Below, piece by piece: positions 21,338 to 33,300 of a DNA stretch of 64,000 nt. Every line of letters starts with the position of its first letter. Position 1 is the stretch's first letter. Source of the DNA: Melioribacter roseus P3M-2 (GTDB lineage: Bacteria > Bacteroidota > Ignavibacteria > Ignavibacteriales > Melioribacteraceae). Under the pieces are notes generated by a model. The model was given only the letters and a program-made list of their open reading frames with translations, was not told the origin of the DNA and did not search any database. The stretch spans positions 1,116,001-1,180,000 of the forward strand of contig NC_018178.1 of the NCBI RefSeq assembly GCF_000279145.1, in the 5' to 3' direction. The position numbers were made by a program, and so were the translations under genes.

Positions 21338-23344
21338 TTACTCTTCGATATGATAGAGAAGTCTGTCGTCGATTACTTCTTTCTGTCCGCCGGGAGCTTT
21401 CATTTTCAGATTAAGTCCTCTGCCTCCGCCCAACTGGAAGAACGTAATGTTAATCTTATGAAATCCTTTGTTGAGAAAAAGCGCGCCCGATTTTTCAATC
21501 ATAGCGTGCAAGCCGTCGTTAAGAATAATCTCTTTATTGTCGATCGTCAATTTAGAACCGTCGTCGGAGGTAAGGTAAAACTCGTACAGGCCGTCTCTGT
21601 CAATTTTTATATAGCCTTCAAAAACAAGTCCGTAATTGTATTCGGGCGTGCCTTCGGGAAATACTACATTATTTACCGCGCCGCTTCTTACAGGTTTCAG
21701 TTCGTAAAAATCCGGAAGTCTGCGGAATTCGCCTTCATAATATTTATATAAAAGTCCGGGTCTCATTTTTGACGGATCGATACTTTCGGATTTCAGATTT
21801 AAATCTCCGGTCAGTTCCAGCGCCACAACGGAATGTTTAGGAACGTTAATTTCTATTTTATTCTTGCCTATCTTAAAATCGTTGAATGAATTAACAACGA
21901 CTTTATCCGGATCATCAAAAGTATTGTGCGCGTTTAACTTATCCGCAGTAAGAATTTGACCCTCGCAGGATTTCACTGAAAAAGCATTTAAATTACAAAT
22001 CAGATTTTCGTCGTCTGTTGCGCTCAGATTGCAAACTGTGATATGAATTTTTCCGTTCTTGTCCAACGAAGAAGAAACGCTTAAATTCGGAATATTGCCC
22101 CGGTCGGTGGAAATGCTGTCTGTTTCCAATACGGACGGAATCATAATAGCGTCCTGATGAACTTTATACATATCGAAAACATGATAAGTCGGCGTAAGTA
22201 TCATCTTTTCGTTTTCGGTAAGAATAATTGCCTGCAAAACATTAACCGCCTGAGCAATTGCCGCCATTTTTACTCTGTCGCAATGATTGTTAAAAATATT
22301 CAAATTGATGCCCGCAACGAGCGCGTCGCGAAGCGTGTTTTGCTGATATAAAAAGCCCGGATTCGTACCGGGTTCGACCGCGTGCCACATACCCCATTCG
22401 TCAACTACCAGAGCCACGCTTTTACCCGGATCGTATTTATCCATAATCTTCGAATGCTTTTCTATCAATTCATTCATCATTAACGTATTGTGCAGGGAAT
22501 AATACCAGCTTTTTTCGGTAACGTCGGTAGCGTGTTCGCCCGTATTCCATGTGTAATAGTGGAGCGATAATCCCCAGACTGAATTGCCGAGTTCTTTCAT
22601 CACTACTTCCGTCCAGTTATAGTCGTTTCCGTTCGGACCGACGGCGATTTTATTAAGTCTTGTATCGCCGAAGTCTTTCATAAAGCGTCCGTATCTTTTG
22701 GCGAGATCCGAATAGTAATCGGGTTCCATGTCGCCGCCGCAGCCCCACGATTCGTTGCCGATGCCCCAAAATTTAACGCTCCACGGTTCCGGTCTTCCGT
22801 TTTTCTTTCTCAATTCCGTCATTGGACTGACGTCATCCGAATTGACGTACTCGACCCATTGTGAAAGTTCGCGTACGGTTCCGCTGCCGAGATTCCCGCT
22901 GAAATAGGGTTCGCAGCCCACCTGTTCGCAAAGGTCGAGGAATTCATGAGTGCCGAAACCGTTGTCTTCGGTAACCCCGCCCCAGTTTGTATTGATCATG
23001 GTGGGACGTTTATCACGCGGACCGATTCCGTCCATCCAATGATATTCGTCGGCAAAACATCCTCCGGGCCATCTCAAAAACGGAACTTTGATTTTTTTCA
23101 TTGCCTCGACAATATCTTTTCTGATGCCCCGTACATTAGGAATTGAAGAATTCTCACCGACCCATATTCCTCCGTAAATACATCTGCCCAAATGCTCGGT
23201 AAAGTGACCGTAGATATTTCTGTCGATTTTATAATGCGCTTTTTCGAGGTCGAGCAAGAGGCTGCTGCCTTTTTGCTGCGGATAATAATTTACCGACGCG
23301 AGAACCAGCAATATCAATAAATTTCGAGTTAACTTTAATTTCAT
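21338..23344 (-). CDS. GH51 alpha-L-arabinofuranosidase with C-terminal PA14 domain
   Basis: The 668-residue protein has a signal peptide (about 1-22) and a GH51 catalytic barrel. [13 protein letters not shown] gives the acid/base Glu198 and VVDEWGMWH the nucleophile Glu316; [13 protein letters not shown] is also typical of the family. A beta-sandwich follows (to about 512), and residues about 528-668 are a PA14 domain ([27 protein letters not shown]), probably carbohydrate-binding. It should release terminal alpha-L-arabinofuranose from arabinan or arabinogalactan. It lies between GH30 (23-bp gap) and the BNR_4 lipoprotein (13-bp gap), so it is part of a tight operon. Confidence 0.92.
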   Translation of the reverse strand: MKLKLTRNLLILLVLASVNYYPQQKGSSLLLDLEKAHYKIDRNIYGHFTEHLGRCIYGGIWVGENSSIPNVRGIRKDIVEAMKKIKVPFLRWPGGCFADEYHWMDGIGPRDKRPTMINTNWGGVTEDNGFGTHEFLDLCEQVGCEPYFSGNLGSGTVRELSQWVEYVNSDDVSPMTELRKKNGRPEPWSVKFWGIGNESWGCGGDMEPDYYSDLAKRYGRFMKDFGDTRLNKIAVGPNGNDYNWTEVVMKELGNSVWGLSLHYYTWNTGEHATDVTEKSWYYSLHNTLMMNELIEKHSKIMDKYDPGKSVALVVDEWGMWHAVEPGTNPGFLYQQNTLRDALVAGINLNIFNNHCDRVKMAAIAQAVNVLQAIILTENEKMILTPTYHVFDMYKVHQDAIMIPSVLETDSISTDRGNIPNLSVSSSLDKNGKIHITVCNLSATDDENLICNLNAFSVKSCEGQILTADKLNAHNTFDDPDKVVVNSFNDFKIGKNKIEINVPKHSVVALELTGDLNLKSESIDPSKMRPGLLYKYYEGEFRRLPDFYELKPVRSGAVNNVVFPEGTPEYNYGLVFEGYIKIDRDGLYEFYLTSDDGSKLTIDNKEIILNDGLHAMIEKSGALFLNKGFHKINITFFQLGGGRGLNLKMKAPGGQKEVIDDRLLYHIEE

Positions 23345-23367
23345 GGTTGAGTTCCTCGTTTTTAATA

Positions 23368-25185
23368 CTATTTCAATAGCACAAACTTTTTGTTTAACGT
23401 TTTATCGCCCGCGTGCATAGTGAGGATATAAATCCCTGAGACAAGATTTCCCGGATTATATGTTATAGTATAATTACCCGCTTTTTTCTCGCCGTTCCAC
23501 AACTTGTCTACCCTTCTTCCTAGTAAGTCATAGACTTCTATTACAACATGCTCGTTCTTTCTGATATTGAAAGAAATTTTTGAGGTCGAATTAAAAGGAT
23601 TTGGCCAGAGACCTAATTCAATTGTATTATTCGACTGAGGATCTTCTTTTAAATTGGTGGTAATATTTAAGTCGCCGACAAAAGTTACGATCGAGCGAGA
23701 GGGCATATTAAATGTTTCGCCGGAAAAAAAATCCTTTCCCTCTTTCAAATCGTCGCCCGATTTGTTCGTAGTAATATATGGAGAAAGCTTTATTTGGTTT
23801 TGAAAACCTTTGAAATCGATTAATAAATCTTTTGAAGAATTGGACATATTAATCGCAACTACTATAACCCTCTTCTTCATTTTATTCCAATAAGCCGAAG
23901 CCATTACATTGTTGATATCCGAGGCGCCCTTGCAATCGATACGCACCGAGCCGGGTCTTATAAACCTGCTAAAATTTCCCAGCGCCCAGAGCAATTTCGA
24001 CCTGTAAATCGAAGGATAATCGCCCGGATTTTTGTAGTCGGTATAAAGCAGTCCGTCTTTGAAATTTTCGGGCGAAACTGCCGTCCACCATTGCCATGCG
24101 CTGGCATTTAAAACGTTAAGGTCATAATGAATAATACGGGCAACGTTCAGAGCCGTATTAATCGACAAATCCCGTCCGCTTCCTCCCTCGCCGTTCGGTC
24201 CTTCGAGCTGACAATATTCCGTCATCCAGTATTTCCATCCTTTTGAAAAATAGGGCGACAAATAAAGGCTCAGATTAAATCGATCGGAATAAATTTCGTT
24301 CAATCGTTCCGACCAATAAGAATGACCGCACAAATTTTTACTGATTATTTTATTGACGGTAGTATCATCGCAAAAATCTTCGAGATAATTCCCGTAAAGT
24401 TTTCCGTATTTATTGGAAATGCCGTCGATGCGGCGAAACCAGGATTCGAGACTTCCCGCTTCGGGAATTATGATTTCGGTATTTAAATTTCTTTTTTCGA
24501 ATTCTGCGTGAATTGCTTTTGCTATTTTTTTGATATCTTCGTTGCTTGCTCTGTTTCCTTCCTGATTGCCGTTATTCCATTCCCAGTAAGGTTCGTTAAC
24601 CGGACTTACAAACCCGAAGTCAATATTTTCTTCATCCCGGAAATGTTCAATTATATCGGCTAAATAAGTTGCAAACTCAATTTCATAGCCGTCTTTCAAA
24701 TTAGTGGACCCGACCCCGTCGTCGCAGTTGGTAAATCCGTTTCTTGTCATTCTTCCGGGAGGAGAATTGACAAAAGCAATAAATTGTTCGACTCCGCGTT
24801 GTTTGGCGGCTTGCAAAAACCAGGCTTCTTTTGCCTGCCGATTCCAGTCATAAACTCCTTTCGAAACTTCGTAAGTATTGACGCTACGCCACGGGTGGCT
24901 GATTCTGCTATATTCCTTTCCGCCTCCCAAATTAAATCTCCATGCCGAAAGCCCGATCCCTTTATCTGTTGAAAAGAGGAGGTCGGCAACCTCGTTTTTT
25001 TTCGATTCGCTCCACTCTCCGATATTTTGAAAAGACCAGCAATCTGAAGCGCCGAAATTATCTATTGTCTGATACTGAATAGTTGTATCGATAGTGATTG
25101 TATAGTCTTGGGCATTATTGGTTGTGGCGCTACACAATGGCACTAAAAAGAAGAGCGCATAATATTTAATAAATTTTTTTTCCAT
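23368..25185 (-). CDS. Secreted GH30 hydrolase, endo-beta-1,6-galactanase-like, with T9SS tail
   Basis: The 605-residue protein has a signal peptide (about 1-25). A GH30 barrel opens with [30 protein letters not shown] gives the acid/base Glu198 and [12 protein letters not shown] the probable nucleophile Glu323. The usual GH30 side beta-sandwich follows (about 410-505), and a T9SS tail (WPNPFNSTS to KKFVLLK) occupies about 527-605. The NFGASDCW start and the long loop after the nucleophile resemble the beta-1,6-galactanase subfamily more than glucosylceramidases; this is from pattern memory and is not proven. It would cut galactan side chains outside the cell. It is first in a tight operon with GH51 and the BNR_4 lipoprotein. 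Confidence 0.83.
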   Translation of the reverse strand: MEKKFIKYYALFFLVPLCSATTNNAQDYTITIDTTIQYQTIDNFGASDCWSFQNIGEWSESKKNEVADLLFSTDKGIGLSAWRFNLGGGKEYSRISHPWRSVNTYEVSKGVYDWNRQAKEAWFLQAAKQRGVEQFIAFVNSPPGRMTRNGFTNCDDGVGSTNLKDGYEIEFATYLADIIEHFRDEENIDFGFVSPVNEPYWEWNNGNQEGNRASNEDIKKIAKAIHAEFEKRNLNTEIIIPEAGSLESWFRRIDGISNKYGKLYGNYLEDFCDDTTVNKIISKNLCGHSYWSERLNEIYSDRFNLSLYLSPYFSKGWKYWMTEYCQLEGPNGEGGSGRDLSINTALNVARIIHYDLNVLNASAWQWWTAVSPENFKDGLLYTDYKNPGDYPSIYRSKLLWALGNFSRFIRPGSVRIDCKGASDINNVMASAYWNKMKKRVIVVAINMSNSSKDLLIDFKGFQNQIKLSPYITTNKSGDDLKEGKDFFSGETFNMPSRSIVTFVGDLNITTNLKEDPQSNNTIELGLWPNPFNSTSKISFNIRKNEHVVIEVYDLLGRRVDKLWNGEKKAGNYTITYNPGNLVSGIYILTMHAGDKTLNKKFVLLK

Positions 25186-25280
25186 AATCTTTCCGGATAT
25201 TTTTTTGAAGACCGACGCGGGAATTATGAAATATGATTTTCACTCATAATTAAAAGGAACGTTTATATTAATAATAATAA

Positions 25281-25307
25281 GTCAGCCGGCTTAATAAACC
25301 GGCTGAC
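25281..25307 (-). terminator. Rho-independent terminator after the beta-helix gene
   Basis: A perfect 9-bp stem (GTCAGCCGG with CCGGCTGAC, arms 25281-25289 and 25299-25307) has a 9-base loop. Read on the minus strand it is followed by TTATTATTATTAAT. It lies 37 bp past the stop of the 25345-27066 gene and would separate the TonB-receptor/beta-helix transcript from the GH30 operon. Confidence 0.7.
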
Positions 25308-25344
25308 CGGAGGTTAACACCCAAGATCGTTACAATACAGGAGA

Positions 25345-27066
25345 CTACTTGATCAACATCATTTTCTTGGTGATTATAGTATTTTCAGTCTGCAGACTGT
25401 AGAGGTAGATACCGCTAGCCAGCCTGGATGCATCGAAATCTACAACATACGAGCCGGGCGATTGCTCTTTGTTAACTAAAGTTGCAACTTCCTGACCAAG
25501 TACGTTAAACACTTTAAGAGTTACATGTCCAGCTTTTGGAATCGAATACTTGATATTTGTTACAGGGTTGAAGGGATTCGGATAATTTTGATTAAGAGTA
25601 TATTCAGAAGGAATTTCGTTCGAAATATTTCTTACGTCAGTAGGAATTTCGGGGAACCAGGTTAAATCGCCGAGAGGTTTGCCGTTGTCTGCTTTCAAAA
25701 GGGTTTCGTTTGTGTAGCGCAGATTTTCTCTTACCGGATAACCTTTAGTAGATTTCCAATCGGACGGAACACCTTCATACGGATTGATCGGATTTGCGGG
25801 ATAGACAAAGTTTCTAGAGCCGGTTCCGTCGCCGCCGTTTTCCCATACATATCTTACAAATCGAGCCATGCTATCCGCAGCGGCATCGACTAGAGCGGCG
25901 TCAAAACCGGGGTCCATATGGAAGTTATATTCTTCGGCAACTCTGATATTCGGTAAATCAAGAAGCGGTTCGGCGCCCGGTCGGGTGGCTACCCAAGTAG
26001 GAGCCAATATTTTTCCTCCCACCTGCTGATATTTCGGATCGCTGTTGAGTATATCGAAATTGTCGACAATTTTCTTGGGCCAGAAGTATGCGTTATTTTC
26101 AACCACAATTCTTCTGTCGGCTTCCGTTAAGAAGTAAGGGTCGCCTTCCAGCTGCTCGTATAATGAGTCAAGCGTTATTACTGCGGGAGGACTGAAGAAG
26201 TTAGCGTTATATACCTGTTCGTTATAAGCGTGATTGGAATCCAACCCGGCGGAATAGACGCTGAAGAAAATGTTATTTGTAATTACGGCGTTATGCATCT
26301 GGCGCATTGAGAAAGGAGACGATTTGGTGTGCATGAATATTGTATTGTGGTCGAATTCCAGGTATCCCATAGAAGAACCGGAGCCTTCGACATTACCGCC
26401 CATTACAAAGAAAGTACAATTTTTTACAATCATAGTATCGATTGCGTTAACTCCCGGACCTGCCCAGTTCATACCGGGGTTCTGCGGAATATTACTCTGA
26501 TTGTTGCGGAATAAAGTATTATAAACAAAGATATCGGAACCGATAGCATTCCATGTATTAATTATATTTGGAGTGCCGGTTGAACCGAAGTTTTCAATTA
26601 CGCATCCTTCTACTACTATTTTGCAACTGTCGCTGCTACTTATGCACTGTTGAGTAACCTGAGAACCGTCAGTACGCGTTCCCAGTAAATACAAGTTTTT
26701 AAAATGGATATACCCGTTATTGATAGCAACGGCAATATTTCCCGGCGAAGAGTTATCTTCACGGATGAAAGGCGCAATAACCGGCAGATTTCCGGTATTC
26801 GGATTGATTTTACCGATAAGGTCGAGATTTTTTACTCTAATTTCCTCGGTAATAAAATAGGTGGTATCGACGGGACCGTCCTGAGCAAGCAGATAAACGT
26901 GTCTGGCTTCTCCCCCTGTAGTTGTATCTGCATTAATAACATTATTGAGATTGCCCGGAGGCAGAGCGTGGACTATAAGCGTATCCCTGGGCTGTGCGAA
27001 TGATTGTATACTTGTGAACGACATACAAAGCGCCACAAGCACGAATAATTTGGTAACTAACTTCAT
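25345..27066 (-). CDS. Secreted right-handed beta-helix protein with T9SS tail (pectate-lyase-like fold, function unknown)
   Basis: The 573-residue protein has a signal peptide (about 1-25, FAQ). Repeated short strands such as IVVEGCVIENFG, IFVYNTLFRNN and MIVKNCTFFVMGG indicate a parallel beta-helix of the pectate-lyase/chondroitinase kind. Residues about 494-573 are a T9SS tail (YPNPFNPVTN to KKMMLIK). No catalytic Lys/Arg set can be assigned, so it may be a lyase or a surface glycan-binding protein. It follows the TonB receptor by 84 bp and precedes a terminator. The two form one short transcript under the LacI-type operator, where a SusD-like binding protein would be expected in other Bacteroidota; it may fill that role. 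Confidence 0.68.
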   Translation of the reverse strand: MKLVTKLFVLVALCMSFTSIQSFAQPRDTLIVHALPPGNLNNVINADTTTGGEARHVYLLAQDGPVDTTYFITEEIRVKNLDLIGKINPNTGNLPVIAPFIREDNSSPGNIAVAINNGYIHFKNLYLLGTRTDGSQVTQQCISSSDSCKIVVEGCVIENFGSTGTPNIINTWNAIGSDIFVYNTLFRNNQSNIPQNPGMNWAGPGVNAIDTMIVKNCTFFVMGGNVEGSGSSMGYLEFDHNTIFMHTKSSPFSMRQMHNAVITNNIFFSVYSAGLDSNHAYNEQVYNANFFSPPAVITLDSLYEQLEGDPYFLTEADRRIVVENNAYFWPKKIVDNFDILNSDPKYQQVGGKILAPTWVATRPGAEPLLDLPNIRVAEEYNFHMDPGFDAALVDAAADSMARFVRYVWENGGDGTGSRNFVYPANPINPYEGVPSDWKSTKGYPVRENLRYTNETLLKADNGKPLGDLTWFPEIPTDVRNISNEIPSEYTLNQNYPNPFNPVTNIKYSIPKAGHVTLKVFNVLGQEVATLVNKEQSPGSYVVDFDASRLASGIYLYSLQTENTIITKKMMLIK

Positions 27067-27150
27067 TGTGTACTCCTTCGTTTAATGATTGATTAATTAA
27101 TTAGCCGGATTCATCCGTCTATTAATAATTATTATGTATAACTCTTCACA

Positions 27151-30129
27151 TTAACGGAAATTAACTCTGAATCCCAATTCGGCCCTTAGACCGTAGGATT
27201 CGTCGGTGTCTTTGAAATTATTACCTCTCATTAAGTACGTATCGTTAGCGCCGTTAAGGTTGTTCAAATTCAGGAACACCTCAATATTGTACCAGGGAAG
27301 TCTCTGTTTGGCAACTACATCCCATCGCAAATACTTGTCTTTATCTGTTCTGAGAGCGTTCCAGTAATTCGTACTGTTGAATATTCTGGATTGATAGATC
27401 ATCGAAAAGAGAATCGAAAAATCTTTGTAATCCCAGCCCAAAGAAACGTTAACAATATCATCCGGCTGATTTATCAAACGGTCAGTGTAAGTGGTGTCGG
27501 TATAAGTCGGTCTGAAATAAGGGAAGCCTGTGTTGCCGACAATTGTATACGGATATTTAGCTTCGGAAAACGCATGCGTGTAATTGATATTGAGCACAAG
27601 ACCGTCGAGAGGCGAAGGCAGGTACCAGAAATGCGTTTGCCACTCGCCTTCAATACCCCAAACTTCAACTGTATTGGGGTTGTTATAATAAGCGTCTAGC
27701 GAGTAACCTTTTACGTTAAGATTAGGATATTGCGGGACGTTATGCAAGCCTTCGTATTGAGTAGGATCAATAATATAACTGGAATAATAAAATACGAAAT
27801 CGTCAATACGCTTTAAGAATCCTCCCAATGAGAATAAGCCGATTTCATTGTTATAAACCGATACCTGAACGTCGAAATTTTCCGACCTTATCGGCTTCAG
27901 ATTTACATTGTTCCATCTGACGGAACCGGTATAGACGTCGATCCAGGGAACGATAGCCTGAAAATTCGGATAAGCCAACGTATTAGTATAAGCGCCTCTT
28001 AAACTGAGCCACGGAAGCGGATCAAATTTAATATTGACCGCCGGCAGCCAGTAACCGTGAGTTTTTGTAACGGTCGTATCGATATGCGGCAATTCGTTAG
28101 GATAGGGATTCGACGCGCTGGCGTTGTAAAATCTATTCGCCCGATACGAAGTAGTCAGATTTTGATATCTCACACCGGTCATAATCGACAAAAACTGGCC
28201 GATACGGAACGTGCCCATAATATATCCTGCGCTTCGTTTTTCATTACCGGAGTAATCCCATGCTTGCGAGGAATGCATATTCGGAACCCATGCGCCCGCT
28301 CCGCCCGTAGGAGCTGCATCCAGATTCAATCCGTAATCTACGACTATATCCTTAATTCTCCTCATGTAGTCGAGATTTACGGTATTGTCGAAGGTATAAT
28401 TGCCGTTAAGGAATGTTCCCACATTTATATCGGGATCCAAGAATGGCGATAAAAATATTCTTTCGTTGGTTTCGGGTTTAATGCCGTATTCTTCCAGCCA
28501 TGGGAAAGCTTCAACGATTCTCTTGCCTATCTCTCCAAACCAGACATAACCGTAGCCGTAATTGTAATCATAGTTACGTTTAGTGTATAAATACATGGCT
28601 CCGGTTTTCAGTTTAACTGACAGCAAATCGGAGATATTAATATCTTTCGAAAAATCAATCGAAGCGCGTATGTCTCTTTGCCTCAAGAAGCTGTTTGACG
28701 TTTCAACGTTTCTAAGCTCCAAACCTTCTTTGTCGACAAGCTGGTGCGCCAATCTTGCTATTTCGACGGGAGGCAATTTGTCGTCAATTTTATTCGTGCC
28801 TACGGATAATTGTTCGAAAGTGATAGTCCAGGAATCGGGATAAATGTTTTCCGAATAAGAATGCGATAATGTAGCGTCGATGTCTACGAACGGAGTCTTT
28901 TGATTATAGCTAAGAATATTCGAAATAAGGTTTATGGTCTTGGGAGATTCATTGACATAATAATGAACATTATTGCCGCCGCGTTCGAGTCCGTATTGCT
29001 GTTGATAGTAATTCGTATTTGATTTGCTCTGACTCAACATATTCATCAAAGCGATATTTCCGTTCTCCAGGTCGTAATCAAACGTCAGCGTTCCGTTATA
29101 CCTTTTTTCTTCGCGCGGATAGAAATAGAGATTCAGACTCGTTAAAGCCAGAGAATCCGGATTAATTGTTCGTGCGATTTGAGTATAATTAGCATCCAGA
29201 CGATTCGAAGTCAGATTTTGCTGCTGAATAATTCCCTGCACGAAAACTCCGAAACGGTTATCGAGATAACGTTTTTCAAAACTCAAATCGAGTTTGTAAT
29301 TGTTATATTCGTTAGTCAGGTCGGTATAGCCGCCTTGAGCCTGGAATGAAATAGCCGGCATATCAGCAAAACCGAGAGGTTTATCGGAAAGATTTTTGCT
29401 CGCTTTTCTTATCCCGAGATTTACAGTACCGCCCAGCACAGCAGCGTCCATATCGGGAGTATTGGTTTTATAAACTTCAATGCTGCCCAAGGAACTCGAA
29501 GAAATCATTCGCATGTCAATGCTGCGCCTGTCGCCGCTTTCATTGGAAGGCACGGGGACGCCGTTAATTGTAATTTGATTGTATTCGGGACTCAAACCGC
29601 GAATAACCACCTGAGTAGCCTGGCCTCCCGTTCTAACCAGAGAAATACCGGGCAATCTTCCGATTGATTCGGCGGCGTTGGCATCCGGCAATTCCTGAAT
29701 ACGTGCGGACGAAACAACGTTTACAATATTTTCCGAAGACAACTGTTTGTTGATTGCTTCATTCTGACCGCTGGCTTGCGCTGTAATTACAACTTCCTGG
29801 GCCGCCACTGAAACAACATCCAACTCAAAATTAATTTGAATGTGCTGATTGTCCTTGATTTCTACTTCGGTTTCTTTCGGTTCATAACCGATATAAGAAA
29901 CTTTGATAATATGCTTCCCTTCGGGTACGGATGAAATTATATATTTTCCTTCCACATCCGAAGCCGTTCCCAGGCTAGTGCCAACGATAATAATGTTGGC
30001 TCCAATAAGAGCCTCTCCCGTTACCGCATCAGTAACTTTACCAGATATTCTGCCGGCAGCGTAAGAGAATTGAGTTTGTACGAATAAAAACGAGAAGAAT
30101 GAAATAAAGAGTAAGATTTTTTTTCCCAT
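27151..30129 (-). CDS. TonB-dependent receptor for oligosaccharide uptake (TIGR01782-like, SusD-less type)
   Basis: The 992-residue protein has a signal peptide (about 1-24), a carboxypeptidase-regulatory-like beta-sandwich (about 26-110), a plug domain (about 125-260) and a 22-strand barrel ending LGFRVNFR. The plug motifs IVNVVSSARIQELPDANAAE, VIRGLSPEYNQITINGVPVP and TNTPDMDAAVLGG match the TonB-Xanth-Caul receptor class of Xanthomonas/Caulobacter carbohydrate-utilisation loci rather than SusC. No SusD homologue is present anywhere in the window. A very strong Shine-Dalgarno (AGGAGGAGG) precedes the ATG. Transcription should start near 30210 from a TTGACA/TAATTT promoter covered by a LacI-type operator, so uptake is probably substrate-induced. 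Confidence 0.87.
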   Translation of the reverse strand: MGKKILLFISFFSFLFVQTQFSYAAGRISGKVTDAVTGEALIGANIIIVGTSLGTASDVEGKYIISSVPEGKHIIKVSYIGYEPKETEVEIKDNQHIQINFELDVVSVAAQEVVITAQASGQNEAINKQLSSENIVNVVSSARIQELPDANAAESIGRLPGISLVRTGGQATQVVIRGLSPEYNQITINGVPVPSNESGDRRSIDMRMISSSSLGSIEVYKTNTPDMDAAVLGGTVNLGIRKASKNLSDKPLGFADMPAISFQAQGGYTDLTNEYNNYKLDLSFEKRYLDNRFGVFVQGIIQQQNLTSNRLDANYTQIARTINPDSLALTSLNLYFYPREEKRYNGTLTFDYDLENGNIALMNMLSQSKSNTNYYQQQYGLERGGNNVHYYVNESPKTINLISNILSYNQKTPFVDIDATLSHSYSENIYPDSWTITFEQLSVGTNKIDDKLPPVEIARLAHQLVDKEGLELRNVETSNSFLRQRDIRASIDFSKDINISDLLSVKLKTGAMYLYTKRNYDYNYGYGYVWFGEIGKRIVEAFPWLEEYGIKPETNERIFLSPFLDPDINVGTFLNGNYTFDNTVNLDYMRRIKDIVVDYGLNLDAAPTGGAGAWVPNMHSSQAWDYSGNEKRSAGYIMGTFRIGQFLSIMTGVRYQNLTTSYRANRFYNASASNPYPNELPHIDTTVTKTHGYWLPAVNIKFDPLPWLSLRGAYTNTLAYPNFQAIVPWIDVYTGSVRWNNVNLKPIRSENFDVQVSVYNNEIGLFSLGGFLKRIDDFVFYYSSYIIDPTQYEGLHNVPQYPNLNVKGYSLDAYYNNPNTVEVWGIEGEWQTHFWYLPSPLDGLVLNINYTHAFSEAKYPYTIVGNTGFPYFRPTYTDTTYTDRLINQPDDIVNVSLGWDYKDFSILFSMIYQSRIFNSTNYWNALRTDKDKYLRWDVVAKQRLPWYNIEVFLNLNNLNGANDTYLMRGNNFKDTDESYGLRAELGFRVNFR

Positions 30130-30209
30130 AGCCTCCTCCTGCTATTTTTTTAATTTGAGTATTAACCCCCGAAGTAACAAAAAATAAACGAACTCTGTCA
30201 ATCGTTCCC

Positions 30210-30250
30210 GCAAACGTTTGCAAATTACTTTTTTACTTTATTTTTGTCAA
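30210..30250 (-). promoter_or_regulatory. Promoter with LacI-family operator, TonB receptor gene
   Basis: Read on the minus strand: -35 TTGACA (30250-30245), a 17-base spacer, -10 TAATTT (30227-30222), then directly the palindrome GCAAACGTTTGC (30221-30210) at the expected transcription start. The palindrome with central CG is the hallmark of LacI/CcpA-family operators. A bound repressor would block initiation. No LacI-family gene is present in the window. Confidence 0.82.
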
Positions 30251-30324
30251 GAAATTTATTTCTTCCTTATTAATTTTTTTTATGCCGGCTTTATTTCGCC
30301 CCTTTGTCTCTTTATAAATCCCTA

Positions 30325-33300
30325 CTACCGTATTTCAATTAAAAGTCTGCCCCTGTATTCTGAGGGGTAGATCCTGTAACGCGGCATTACCGGATTCGGA
30401 GTGTCGCCTACCGAAACAGGTTTGTAGTCGATTCTAACTCGATAATTGTCGCCCTTTTTGAGTTGATACAGATATTCCGCCCTATCGAGATTATTATAAG
30501 GCACAACCGAAAAGCCAACCGGCAAAACGGACGTTACTTTAACGGCGTCGCTGCCGTATTTTAATTCGAACCATCTTACATCGGAAAAATTTCCGTATTC
30601 CTGCGGTTCCAAATAAGGTTGTTCAATTTCGGATACTCGCAGCTCGTGTATGCCCAAACGTTGTCCGGTTTTTCTATCGCCGTAATTTTCGTGAGGTCCC
30701 CGTCCATAAAAAGTTAATTGTTCAAAATTATTCGGAACTTCGAATTTGAGTCCCATTGCGGGAAGCCACGATACGTCGAATCTGCCCAACGGCGATATGT
30801 TATGGTCGATTAATAACTTTCCGTTGCCGAAAAATGTGTATTTAAAATGATTTTCAATCAGATCGTAACTGTATGAAAATCGCGTGTACGTTACGGCTTC
30901 AATCGTCACTGCAGTTCCGTCTTCATTGATTTCTACATTAATCTTTTCCGGATGATTTGAATACTCGTTCAAGCCCATACGATACCAGTCTTCGGCTTCG
31001 GCTTTTCCCCAAAACGATTTTTCATTGGATATCGGCGCCCGCCAGATATTAAAGCCCAACCCCGTAACAACAACGGCGTTATTATTCTCAATTTCAATAT
31101 TGCCTGTAGCTTTGTCAAAAACGAAACTATTATCGCCCGTCTCAACAATAACTTTTTCGTTCTCTTCTTTATAATTTACTTTTCCGGCGGAAGACGCGCT
31201 CAAATATCTGTCGAATTCAATCGGTTTTTCATTCAGAATAAATTGTTCGAACGTAATTTCGAAACCCTTGCCGGCATAAAAAGCGCTTTCTTTCAAACGG
31301 CACGATAATTCCAGTACGTAATCGGATTGGGAATCAACATCCCCCACAGGAAGTTCGAATATCTTCTCCTTTTGAGGCGGAACATCCAGATTCAGTTTTC
31401 CACTATTAATAACTTTATTATCCCGGTATAATATCCATTCCGTATCGAATTCGTTAAGATTTGTAAAGCCGTATTTGTTAACCGCGCGGAAAATTCCCTT
31501 GCCCGCGTCAACGGCGTAAAATCGAATCGGGGACATACTTTTCTTTGCCTGCCATAATTCGGGTTGAGGTTTTCGGTCGGATGTAATCATCCCGTTTATG
31601 CAGAAAGGACTTATTCCAAATGTCAGATACTCTTCGCCGCCGTCTATTATTTCGTCGAATTTTAACCACAGCAGAGACTTACCTTTCGAAGATATCTTTA
31701 CTTCGTCGTAGACATAATTCGAAATCCATCCCAAATGCTGGTCGGTATGTTTAAATGCGTCCCTTCCGATATTAACGGGATAGGGCTTGCTTCGGATCGC
31801 TGCGTTATAACTTTTTTCCGCCGCAAGTTTATTATCGATATAAAGCTTCATCGACGAACCGTCGTAAGAAGCTTTTATATTATGCCATTTATTATACCAA
31901 TCCGAAGGCGCTTTTGCTTTCAGTAAATTTTTGTAGTCATTAACATAAAATGCAATTGTATCTGCGTTTAATTGAATTAAACCGTATTGCATAGCTTTGG
32001 TAACAAACGGATTTTCCGAATAAAAACGACGCGGCATCAAGGTAACTTCAATTTCAAGATCTTTGCTTTTCAAATCGAGAACCGGGTCGTCGTAAACTTC
32101 CACCCAGTCGTCGAGACCGCTAAGTTCAAGCGCTTTGTTATTTTCGCCTTCGACCAATTTCGGTCTTCCCATTATGCCGCACTGAATATCGTTGCCGGAA
32201 TAATCTTTTACATATTTTTCTTTTACGAACAAACCCTGGTCGATCCAATCCCATACGAATCCGCCTTGCAAAGCCGGTAATTCGTAAATGGTTTCCCAGA
32301 ACTCGTCATAATTTCCCAAACTGTTTCCCATGGCGTGAGCGTATTCGCCCATGACGACGGGCTTATCGCTTTTTTGCCCGATTGTCCTCAAGCCGGCCGG
32401 AGTGGGATAACGAGGACCGATAATATCGACATAAGGAGCTTCGCCGTCGGGCCAGTTCGACTGATGCATTAAAAAACGAGTCGGATCATATTTTTTAATA
32501 TATTCCGCCATTGCGTAATGAGGTTTATCGAGTCCGCATTCGTTTCCGGTGCTCCAGATAGCAACGCTCGGATGATTTTTGTCGCGCTGCACCATTGCAA
32601 TAAATCTGTCCATAAATGCGTCGAAATAATCTTCCCGCGACGGAAAGACATATTCGGTATAATGACACTCGGCGTTTACTTCGTCCATCAACAAAATTCC
32701 GTATTCGTCGCACAGGTCGTACCAATCGGGCGAGTTCGGATAATGGCTCGTCCGTACGGCGTTGAAATTAAAGCGCTTCAGAAGTTTTATTTCTTCGATC
32801 ATATTTTGACGCGGCACGGCGCGTCCTTTACGCGGGTCGTGCTCGTGTCTGTTAGTCCCGCGGAAATAGACGGGCACGCCATTCAAAAGCGCGATGCCGT
32901 TCTTAATTTCGAGTTTTCTGAATCCTACTCTTTTACTCGTAATTTCAACGGGATTCCCTTCCGCATCGAGTAATTCAACAATCAACGTATATAGATACGG
33001 GCGTTCGTCCGACCATTTATGCGGATTTTTTACTTTCGCTTCCAACGAGATATTAAGTTCGGAACCGAGGGTATATTTTTCGGACACATTTTTAGCTACG
33101 ACATTTTTATCACGATCGTATAGCGAATAGCGAACCGAGAATACTTTTTGAGAGCCCGTATAGTTTTTAACCAATAAATTCATGTTAAGTACGGCGTCAT
33201 TATATTCTTCGTCCAGATCGGTTTTAATAAAGATATCGCGGATATTTATTCGGGATTTAGCATAGATAAATACGTCTCTGTAGATGCCCGAAAACCGGAA

